NCBI GenBank assembly: GCA_025345505.1
Contig: JANVCC010000062.1
Coordinates: 13,092,100-13,156,099 of the forward strand
Reading direction: 5' to 3'
Length of the DNA stretch: 64,000 nt
Source: Todiramphus chloris collaris
Lineage: Eukaryota; Chordata; Aves; Coraciiformes; Alcedinidae
Below are positions 1 through 14,900 of the stretch, in pieces (within the stretch, counting starts at the first letter, position 1; each line of letters opens with the position of its first letter). The notes beneath the pieces are model-generated. The model saw only the letters and a list, made by a program, of their open reading frames with translations. It was not told the origin of the DNA and ran no database searches. Made by a program: the position numbers and the translations under genes.

Positions 1-687
1 CTTTTCTTGCTTTCTTTGCCCTTTCTCCCTCTTCTTTTTTCCCCTTGCTCTCTCTTCCTTGCTCTGTTTTTTTTTCCCCTGCTTGTCCCCTCTGGCACAA
101 TCTGCTGCTGGGAGTCTCTGGGATTGCTTTGTTGCTTCTGCTGAACCCCGCGAGTTGCCCAAGTTCGGGGCGGCTTTTCCCGCCTCCCTCGCTCCTGCCG
201 CCTTTCCCTGCCCTGGCCCTACCCCTGTCCCGGGCTGCCCTCGTTCCAGCTTTGCTCTGTAACGCCCTGCGCTGCTGTGCCCGGGGCAGCCAGGCCTTGT
301 CTCTTCTATCCCTGGGAGCAGTGATGACAACGCACACACTTTGGCTTTATTGAGTCAGGAACTGCTGCAAAGGGAAGGATTTAGGAAGGGTTAGTTTGGC
401 AACTGTGAGAACATCAACTGTGGCAAAGCTTACGGCGAGACCTCCTGTCCCAAGTGGTGTTTGAGCTTCATTGGTGTGTGACAATGCCAGCGTGCGGGAG
501 CCAGAGGGAGACTGTGCTCTTACTTTATGGGTTGCGGTCAGGTTTTTTTCCTTTAGAATTTCCTTTACTGAGAGAAAAGGCCGTGGCATGTAGGGGGAAG
601 TGTAAGGGGGAGAGAATTCCTGCAATGCTCCTTTCCTCGTGTACGCTCCTGAGTTACCTGCTGCCCTCCACTGCCTCTGCCCTGCAG
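1..687 (+). other. SMARCA5 intron (3' part)
   Basis: Intronic sequence running into the window. It opens with a pyrimidine-rich tract (1-90), followed by a GC-richer stretch (about 120-310). The acceptor is the pyrimidine tract and CAG at 685-687. Short open frames here have no recognisable product. I see no further exon. Confidence 0.8.
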
Positions 688-6470
<5,783 letters not shown>

Positions 6471-6730
6471 ATGAAGAATTTTTGTAATCACTAAATTTAA
6501 AAAGTAGTTCTTTAATTTACGGGTCTTCATAAGATGTACTGTATAATGCTCAACTATTATGTCATTAAAGGACATCGGGTTCATCTGTTTACTGAACTAG
6601 AAACATAGTACTTAATGTAGTTTCACTTTTTTAAATGCAACAGCTGTGCTGAATTTTTTTTACCATTAACACTTGAAGTAATAAATAGGCTTCATTTATT
6701 AATAAAGCTTCACGTGACTTTTTTTCATGA
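6471..6730 (+). promoter_or_regulatory. SMARCA5: SMARCA5 3'UTR and poly(A) signals
   Basis: Short AT-rich 3'UTR. Canonical AATAAA hexamers lie at 6680-6685 and 6701-6706, followed by a GT/T-rich stretch (about 6715-6780) suitable as a downstream element. The exact cleavage point is inferred. Confidence 0.75.
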
Positions 6731-9015
6731 ATGTTTTCACTTGAGTATCTATTTCTTTAGTTATCCTCCGTGGGTTTTTTCCTGCTAGGGTGGTATGAGC
6801 ACGTTTTCCACTGTGACCAGTTGGGTTTTCTTGTTACGAGCCACCACCTCCATTTAAGTTAATTTTTACTGCCCAAATATGCTCCATTCTTGACATTCCT
6901 GGAAAGGACAGGTTTTACCTCAAGAACTAGTGATCAACATACATACAGATTGCATCAAAACGATAACATTTTCCTGCTTAAAATCTGTGCCAGAGGAAAG
7001 GTAACTCAGGGAGACTTGCTGAGCTTTGTACTTAATTTAGAATGGCAGAACTGTTTCCACCGACAAACAGCAACAAGTCAGAACAGAAAACGTAACAATA
7101 CATAAACCAGCCCACTTCTCTCAGACAGCTGTGGCAAAATGCAGAGACAGTCTCGATGACTGTGAAAAGAACTGGTGCTTATGCTGCCTGGCCATCCACA
7201 CTGCTCACCGAGCTGCTCAGACAGCACCCTGCAGGAGTGTTTCCTACATTGGCCTTTCTTATCTATCTGGCACATAATGACTCATTCCATGGTGTGTTTC
7301 CCAGTGTCAGAATTTTCCCAATGTAGCATAATTTTGGAATGTACTAAGGGGAAAAAAAAAAAACAAAAAAAAACCCCAACAACAAACCCCACAAACAACA
7401 ACAACAAAACCCCAAACAACAAACGCTCAGTTTGCATTAAGTGGTCCTGGCTCACTTTTGGCCCTCTTAATAAACACAGACCAAAAGGCAGCACTGTTGT
7501 GCAGGAGAAGTGCATCCCTAGAAAAAACAGTTTTTTGGAGCTTAAGCACTTAAGCAAGACTAGACTTAAGAAATCTTCATCCATGAATCCTCAGCTTTTT
7601 CAGGTACAGTGGTGAAGTTCTTACTAGTACATTAAATGAGTTTCTATTTGCAGACAGCAGCTGAAAACAGGTTCCACAGCCATAGTTTGCTCTGCAAAAA
7701 CTCAAAAGAACTTGGTATGTACAACAGTTAGGAGACAATCCACAACACTTTAAAAGCTGAATTATCATGGCAGCCGTAGACAACATCAGCCTAACTGCTT
7801 ACACTTAGCATACCCTAAACAAAATGCTGTGATGCTGAAGCCTTCCTTTAAAAGCATCTGTCTGAATACCATCCCTTCTCACCAGAAAAAAACTACAAGC
7901 AGCCTTTTTGTTTAGGCTTGTTTACAGCTAGCCTAAATAAAAACCTTTAGAAGCAGCAGAAGGGAAAGATTTATTCAACAGCTGAGCAGCACTTCCTTTG
8001 TGCTAGCAGTTCTCAAGTGCCAGCATGCAGAAAGCAAAAAGAACTAAACCTTCATCTCCCAAATGGCATCCTACTAGTTATAGAGATTTCTTCTTTCAAC
8101 TAAAAGTAAAAAAGTATTTGCTGTAGATGATGCAAGTGTGCTCCCCCAGTGCCAGATAGACAAATAAACTACTTTTTAGAAGTGTTTCCCTGTATTTTGA
8201 TGCTGTAAGGCCTTCATCAAGCTGAAGAAGATAGGCAATTACTGTACAACATGGGAAAGCTGTCATTAGTATTGTTCTGAAGTACTAGAATCTATTTAAG
8301 CGTGTTTGAAAGCACTTAACATCAGCACCTCAGCATCACCATTCTGGTTTTCTAACATGGCTTTACAACAGAGTTGTAGTGCTCTCCTTACAGATAACTG
8401 CAATTACAGCCTTACCTGTGCGTCTCCCACTGCTGTCCAGATGCCTGAGGTCCTCGTTAAAATTTGAAACAAAACTTCGAATCACTCATTTAAAAGAGCA
8501 CCATCATCTACTGCTTAGCTTCCATTCTGATACCACTACCTTATTCCTATCCCAGCAAAAATTATTTAAAAGTAAACTTACACCCCCACCTCCCCCCTCC
8601 CAAAACCAAAACCATTTATATGAAACCCAGATACTGTATGTGTACTCAAAACCAGCATCCTTCTAAGCACCAGCCTTCCATGGTTGATGTAAGTCACGTT
8701 TACAGCTGTGTATATTTAGATCATTAAAGAAAAACCAGGGTTTAAAATAATAAATAAATTTTTAAAAAGAAAAGAAAAAAAAAATCAAGTCCCATTGATG
8801 GAGTACTAGCTTGAATGCTATATATAAATAAGGCACTCACACATGAACCTAGCACACAGCAACCCTGTCAGAAACAGCTGCCCATTACAAATAACTGAAC
8901 CAGCATTAGAACCAGAGAGACACTTCTCTGTGCAAATGACTGTGCCAAGAGCTAGGTTTGAGCATCTGTTTTTTGGTGGAATTACACGTTAAAAGCCAAG
9001 CCCCTGAGAAACTGG
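6731..9015. other. Tail-to-tail spacer between SMARCA5 and FREM3 relic
   Basis: No coding exon seen. It holds an A/C-rich low-complexity stretch at 7351-7425 (A runs, then AACAACAAACCCC-type units) and an A-rich patch at 8745-8785. Former 3'UTR sequence of the minus-strand FREM3 relic should lie in its right part; TTTATT (minus-strand AATAAA) occurs near 7970. Confidence 0.6.
7351..7425. repeat. A/C-rich low-complexity tract
   Basis: Runs of A broken by single C, then repeated CAA and CCCC units. On the minus strand this reads as GTT/GGGG-rich sequence. No mobile-element body is attached that I can recognise. Confidence 0.7.
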
Positions 9016-9546
9016 CTAGACTTCTGAGCTGTCACTGCTGCTGTGTCCCGTGGGCACCGTGTCACTGTGGCTGGAGTGGCTGATGCGCGCTTTGCTTTTC
9101 CCAGCAGAGGGTTGTTTCCTCTGCTTCAACCAAGAAAGCGTTATGACCACGGTGCAGATCAGAACCAGCGGTCCCGTCAAGCCTCCAGTAATGAGCACAG
9201 TACTGTCTCCAGCGTCTCCGTTTGTCACTTCCAGAGCTGGCCTGCGGTGCGGTGTGCCAGCTGGGACCACGTCTTTCTGGATGACGACAGCTTTGTCAGA
9301 ACGGTCAAGCACAACACGCTGAGCATCTGTGCCGCTGCTTCTGTCTGCTCCAATGTCTTCCACAAGGAACGGGGTGTCTGGAGCGGCTCTTCTGCAGCGT
9401 TCAGGGGCTGCGGTGCTACCTCTGCCTTTAGCAGAGGGCAGCACACGGTGGGAGTCAAGACTTCTTTTGCCATTATGCCTGTGTGCTTTTTCCTTCGACC
9501 GGACCATGTAAATAGTGTGAATGTACCATTCTCAGCCAGCTGCCAC
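9016..9546 (-). pseudogene. FREM3: FREM3 relic last exon: membrane segment and PDZ-type tail
   Basis: 531 bp from acceptor (T-run then AAG at 9547-9549, minus strand) to stop codon TAG at 9016-9018. Joined in phase 0 to the preceding exon it reads V-A-A-G-stop-EWYIHTIY; the TGA is at 9532-9534. After it 171 sense codons stay open, including a hydrophobic helix (about 9127-9198, GGLTGPLVLICTVVITLSWL), a basic stop-transfer KQRKQ, and a Ser-rich tail ending SSSDSSEV. FREM2 ends in the same residues; in FRAS1 the PDZ-type tail binds GRIP1. A Met codon at 9505-9507 could begin a 163-residue frame, but no signal peptide or promoter supports its use. Confidence 0.85.
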
Positions 9547-10150
9547 CTTAAAAAAAAACCCCAAGTACATAAACCCCACAAACCAGAGCAACTCCCACCA
9601 AGCACATTTGCTATAAACTGGGAAACACCAAGCATCAGATTCATGCAGACAGATGTCTGTAGTTTGCTGCCAAATACGTCTAATTAAAGTCACCAGCAGA
9701 AATAGTCACTGCAGATAGGATTAATTTTTTCTTAATGCAGCCTGCTGAAGTAGGTCAGATAAACTATGTTCTAAGAGAGCTGCTTTCTTTGTGTTAATGC
9801 AGAAAAGCACTTCCCTAACAAAACACTGACCTCCATTTAGACAAGAAGAGCCCCCAGTTCAAGAGACAAAAAAACCCAACTTCAGTCTGAGCAAGCAGCA
9901 CAGTGCATAGTTCTCATATACAAACCAATTACTATTTTTTTCCCCCACTTGAAAGAAGATAAAGTCAAATTTCTTTGTTTTTCCCTATGTAAAAAGGAAC
10001 AGCACAATCTGCAGCAGGTAGCTCAGTGTTACAAAGCAATGTTGTTACTGTTTCCATGCTGTTAGGGAGAGGGAACAGATTGTGAACGTGTTGCTGTAAT
10101 GAAGGAAATTGGATGATTTGTGTCAATAAGATGTGACAACAGGGGGTTGC

Positions 10151-10936
10151 TGTTAAAAGGGAACAGGTAAACCAATCACTTAAACTGGTTTGCTCTAACA
10201 AAAGCACCAAGTCAGGTATGGAAAGGTACCAAATGTATTCTGCTATATTGGGGACTCGGCCCTCCAGGACATCATCCCCGCTCCCACCAGATACAGGCCT
10301 GGCCGAGGCCTGAGTTGTAAATGTCATCATAAATCCTAGCCTAGTAGCCTTGTAAACTGTAGCTTGTTTTACCTAACTGTAAACTGTGTCTTGTCTTACA
10401 TAGTTGTAAGTTGTGTTTTGTCTCCCATAGCCTTGAAAGTTATCAAGGTTTTCCTAAATCCTGTAGCCTGTCTTGTGTAGTTTTGGTCTTTGTAGATAAG
10501 GGAACTAACTCGCAGGCAGGAAGATAGGAGACAGGAGAGCCTCCCTGATAAGCCAGATCACACCAACCCTCTGATTCCTGACTCATCATTTTGAGACAAA
10601 AGGTGAAAAGTACATTGCGAGGAAGACTGAGGGCCTTCCTCCTGAAGACCCCGGCCCACGACCACCAGACACCAGTGTGCAAGTGCCAAAGGGAGGCGAC
10701 CTATGATAATGAGTTCCTGGACCTGATTATAATAATCCAACCCCACAGAATGAATACGTAGTTAATGCTGTTGGATATGCATGATTTAGTGTAATAAATG
10801 CCTGCCTGCTTGGCATCTTGTTGTGTGTGTTGGTGGAGCACAGACTCCCCGCGCACCCAGCGCTGCTTGCTCATTCCCCATCACTAATAAATTCTTATTT
10901 TTCTATTTAAAGACTATTTTGCTCTCATTTATAACA
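10151..10936 (+). mobile_element. Solo LTR of an endogenous retrovirus
   Basis: A 786-bp element bounded by TGTTA at 10151 and TAACA ending at 10936, flanked by a 4-bp duplication TTGC (10147-10150 and 10937-10940). Plus orientation is set by AATAAA hexamers at 10793-10798 and 10886-10891 near its right end. The left half has degenerate tandem units around TTGTAAACTGT / TTGTCTTACATAG (about 10340-10490), as in U3 regions. No gag, pol or env and no second LTR are present, so it is a solo LTR left by recombination. A 4-bp duplication suggests a class I (gamma-like) element; the family was not identified. It sits in the last intron of the FREM3 relic, opposite in orientation. Confidence 0.8.
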
Positions 10937-11052
10937 TTGCTGAACTTTGCGGGTAACGCGGTGCGGGTGATTACCTGCACGCTCTGTTCTCCACAGTCAG
11001 CTTTTAGCATGACAGAATTTCCATGATACACTTACTGGACAACTTAACTTAC

Positions 11053-11199
11053 TTGGAAGAGTGGAGCAGACGACAGGCTGAAACCATCAGAACCAGGCTG
11101 CTTTACTAGAGGAAAAGCACCTGCATGATCAGCTGCTAACGTAGCATGAAACTCCAAGTTTCCAAAGGCTCTTGCTCGTGTCTCAGGTTGAGCTTTATC
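11053..11199 (-). pseudogene. FREM3: FREM3 relic penultimate exon
   Basis: 147 bp, 49 codons, open, phase 0 at both ends. Starts [17 protein letters not shown] and ends [11 protein letters not shown], matching the FREM2 counterpart closely. Acceptor TTTCTTTAG and donor CAA|GTAAGT are both intact, so this exon alone shows no damage. Confidence 0.85.
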
Positions 11200-11286
11200 C
11201 TAAAGAAAGTACGTTTGGTACTTACAGATTGACATGGGATCCAGGGATCTAAAAATGCATGCTACCATCACTCCTTGTTTACGCAC

Positions 11287-11461
11287 CAGGATCTTGAGTC
11301 TGTACTGGAGGGAGGGCGGCCAGCCAGGCACCTGTATTCCCAACTGTCTGGGCTGTACTTGATTCGCGCCGGTGCAGAGGAACACATCGCAATGGTACAG
11401 CTGAAGGAGGCACCCAGATTCTGAACGGGATCCACCATCACTCAGCCAGAGATTTCAGATC
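11287..11461 (-). pseudogene. FREM3: FREM3 relic antepenultimate exon, damaged
   Basis: 175 bp. Acceptor TTTTACTAG at the right end, donor CTG|GTGCGT at the left. Starting in phase 1 it reads SEISG, then TGA (11442-11444), then VMVDPVQNLGASFSCTI. The match then jumps to another frame for VFLCTGA, returns to the first frame for IKYSPDSWEYRCLAG, and shifts again for PSLQYRLKIL before the donor. Three frame changes and a stop make it non-coding as a whole. The intron to the next exon is only 87 bp (11200-11286). Confidence 0.85.
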
Positions 11462-11549
11462 CTAGTAAAACAGATTAACACACTTTACACAATTGAAAAT
11501 TATTAAATGAAGTTATTACTATACCATTGTTCTTACAAATTCTCAGGGC

Positions 11550-11972
11550 AGTGAGTGTTCCACAGGGAGTGGAGTATCTCCCTGCTGAGGAAAGGCTAAG
11601 GGAGCTGGGGCTCTTTAGCTTGGAGAAGAGGAGATTGAAGGGTGACCTCGGTAATGTTTATAAATATGTAAAGGGTGAGTGCCAGGAGGACGGAGCTAGG
11701 CTCTGCTCAGTGACATCCAACAACAGGACAAGTGGCAACGGGTGCCAGCTGGAACACAGGAGGTTCCATAGAAACATAAAGAGAAACTTTTTCACAGTGA
11801 GGGTGACAGAACCAGAACAGGCTGCCCAGGGAGGTTGTGGAGTCTCCTTCTCTGGACACAGAACCCACCTGGACATGTTCCTGTGTGACCTGCTCTAGGT
11901 GGTCCTGCTCTGGCAGGGGGGTTGGACTAGATGATTTCTTCGAGGTCCTTTCCAACCCCTAACATTCTGTGA
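11550..11972 (+). mobile_element. CR1 LINE, 3' end fragment
   Basis: Typical 5'-truncated CR1 copy. It contains the conserved 3' end of ORF2 and tail: CTTGGAGAAGAGGAGATT, then GGTTGGACTAGATGATTTCT and TTTCCAACCCCTAACATTCT, ending GTGA at 11972, one unit of the ATTCTRTGA tail. CR1 is the main LINE of birds, which helps date and place the sequence. It lies just upstream of the damaged FREM3 exon. Confidence 0.92.
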
Positions 11973-14900
11973 CAGGAATTGTCCAGTCTTAAGTGTATTT
12001 CCCTGGCACATGATGACAGTATGTCCCATGACTGTTGCTACTAATTTATCATGGGCTTTAGTCTTAATTTCTGTTACAATTTGCACTGACATCTATTTCT
12101 TACAGTGCAGCTCTTTTTTGAGCAAGCGTTTCCGTTCTCTTCACTAGAGGGCAACCCATATTCACATATAAGATACTACCCAACCTGACAGCATATCAAG
12201 CAAAACAATTTTTAAGAGGACATTTGGGTTTCAGACTGGTAACTCAAATAGGGGAGCTTAGGTTAAAAGAAATTAAACCCAAAATTATTTCTAGTCCAAT
12301 ACTACCATTTTCAGGAGTTTCATGAAAAAGCTTTATTTGTTCACTGTGCTGGGCTAAGATCAAAGTGATGTAGATAAATATATACAGCTGAGTGGATATG
12401 TGTGACACTTAAAAAAGGCTGTTCTTTGTGTGTCTGTTCTTGCAACCATACTCATCACACAGTTACAAATGCAATGCCTGTCTGAGGGAACAAAATTTCT
12501 TTGAACCTCTCTGGCTCCTTTATAAGAAAGCAGGAGGAAAGGTCAATGGATGCATTCATTCTATCCCAAACTCCTGCATACTCCACCCTGAACAAAATAC
12601 AATTTAAATTATGCTGTTACATGGTCAGTGGCAAATCGCATGACATTTCTTAACTGTCAAATGCAGTAGAATGATGTATTCCCAAGTTTATCATTCCCTG
12701 AGCAAAGACAACGTCATGACTGACCAAACACACGTTCAACACAGAAAGGATGCAATTATCTTATGCTAATCATAACTCATAAGTGCAGAGTTGTTGCTAT
12801 TTCCACATTTCCTAAAAGGTAACTTTCCTCGTGTGCTAACATGAGATAAAAATACCAATCCATAATGCAAATGGCAGCAAATCAGACAAAACCTTGTCTT
12901 CAGGTGTACACCTTCATTCATTTGGAAAGCATGAATTGAAAACACTGCAGAGAGCATATCTTGAAACAGCAACAGATGAAGGGACGTCAGAAACACTTCA
13001 ATGTTTTCATGCCACAGTTGCTCATGTTCTCTCCTTTCAGCAGAAACAGAATGCCTTTGAAAACAATGGTATTGAAATAAAAACTCCCCACCTAATGGCT
13101 TTTCATTCTTGAGGTCAGCACAGGTAAAATGCACCATCCAGTGCTGTCAAGCATGGCAGCACATTAGAGCAGACCAAAAATACATTAAAAATGGAAGGCA
13201 CTCCAATGAAATAGAATGCCATGTCAGTGGCCTAAAAGGCCACTAATTCAAAAGATTCCTGCAGTGCAAGTTATTTGACAAGCTTTGCTGTATGAGAATT
13301 CACATGTCTTTGCTGATGAATGCTTTAAAACTTTATTAAAAATCAAAAGTCTTTGCAAACCCCTTAAAAATTCTGTTTAACTTGGGAGTAGTGTAGCTTT
13401 GGTTTTGTTCTAAAGCTGCTTGAAAATGGCTCATCAGTTGGAAATTATTTGCCTTTTAAGTCGTGCACCTTTCTGTCTGAAAGTGGTAAAATTACACTAC
13501 TGCACCATCCTTTGCAAGGTCTGCAGAATGTGTTCATTTGTGGGCATGAGGAGACAGACGCACAAAACCTGCCTACTAACAGGAGAATTACTTAGCTAGA
13601 GGATGGTACACTGACTTGGATACAGTAACACAAAGTGAATTCGTAAAATCAGGAGTAAAATTAGAGGAATACCACCTACCTGTAAGAGTAGCTAGTTGTG
13701 TCAGATAAATACAGTCACTAGCACGCACAAACCTCACCAGGTATTGTTTGACCAGTAACTACATTCTGCCAGTTTAGGTGATGTAATTCCAAAGAAGGAT
13801 TGGCAACAAGCTGCCAGAACTGCCCTATTTCAGTTTGTGTTACCAAAGGAAACAACAAAACACCATTTCATTTTGCTGAATTGTTTTACACTTTTACATT
13901 GTGCATTGCCAAGAACACCTCTCCTCAAGCGACCAGATAGCGTCACACTTCTAGATGTTATAAGCAAGCACGTGACTTCCCTGCTGCTGTATCAGAGTCT
14001 GCAAGAACTGTGCAGCTCAGAGAATTACAAAAGCCTTTACTCTTGAACCTTCTCAGGTGCTTGCTTCAGTCAAAAACCTGAGAGGTCACTCAGAATTAAG
14101 GCATCATAGTTCTTGCCTAGAAAAATAGCACCAAGCTTCAAGATAAAAGGCTGAGGGTCCTTATATCAGCCTGGATCAGTCCCTGGATCAGGTCCCTGGC
14201 TGAACAATCTAAGTCTTTGGAAAGCAAAAGGTAAGAAAAAATGTGGAAAAAATCATATACTACCAGAAAACTGTCAGATTTTCCCTAGGGTTTCACACAG
14301 ACACACCTCTCCCGTGCAATTTATTTACAGCAGCACCTATCAAACATGAGTGACAAGGCCTCTGAAGGAAATCCCAGGTCAATGAGAATTACTAGCAAAG
14401 CTGTTGCTAACTTTAACATGGGCAGATCTTTACCCTGCAGACCTGGGACCATGTTTGAGCAAAATGCACGAACTGATTCACACTTCAGATCATATTCTAA
14501 TTTCTTCTAAGAGCTCATTTTTAGTACCTAGAAGTATATTATACAATATTTTCCTTAATATTTTATGAATTGCAAATACTCTTCAGTGCATTTCAGTAGG
14601 ATTCCTTTATTCAAAGGGAACTTTAAGTTTTAAAATCCGATTCCACACAAGGTTCAAAAGCCTGAACCAGTCCCACTGTAGCTTTCAGTATCATCAAGCT
14701 CTCTCGACTCTTTTGGCAGCCGTAACTGAAAACAAGGACTGCAAGGAGGGCAGCAATGACAGGAGTGTCAAAAGGTCAAGTGTACTAAAAAACTACAGAA
14801 TAAAAAATGTGACCTCTACAGGTAAATACAAGAGTTACTCATACACAATATCAGTGAACATAAACCAGGTTGGAGGCATTGCAGTAACCAAGTCTAAGTT

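Larger units (their letters stand above)
9016..11461 (-). pseudogene. FREM3: FREM3 relic: last three exons of a FRAS1/FREM gene
   Basis: FRAS1/FREM proteins are very large basement-membrane proteins holding epithelium to mesenchyme. Three minus-strand exons match the C-terminus of the FREM2/FRAS1 type: 11287-11461, 11053-11199 and 9016-9546. Diagnostic pieces are VMVDPVQNLG, VFLCTGA, KYSP, DKAQPET, QPGSDGF, APLFQ and EWYIHTIY, then a transmembrane helix and a Ser-Ser-Glu-Val end. The frame is broken: TGA at 11442-11444 and at 9532-9534, each where the family has Arg (consistent with CGA to TGA), and frameshifts inside 11287-11461. No upstream exon, including the very large first exon of FREM genes, is recognised before 18 kb, and no correspondingly long open frame exists in the window. 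Assignment to FREM3 rather than FREM2 or FRAS1 rests on its position beside SMARCA5 in opposite orientation, as in mammals. Regulation cannot be judged. Confidence 0.85.

Noticed and set aside
9043..9687. 214-codon plus-strand open frame over the FREM3 last exon
   Set aside because: It is antisense to the FREM3 exon, whose minus-strand frame has the family motifs, helix and C-terminus.
11200..11385. 61-codon minus-strand open frame taken as one exon, with a TAG before DKAQPET
   Set aside because: Family alignment shows 11200-11286 is a short intron and the TAG is its acceptor, so this is not a nonsense mutation.
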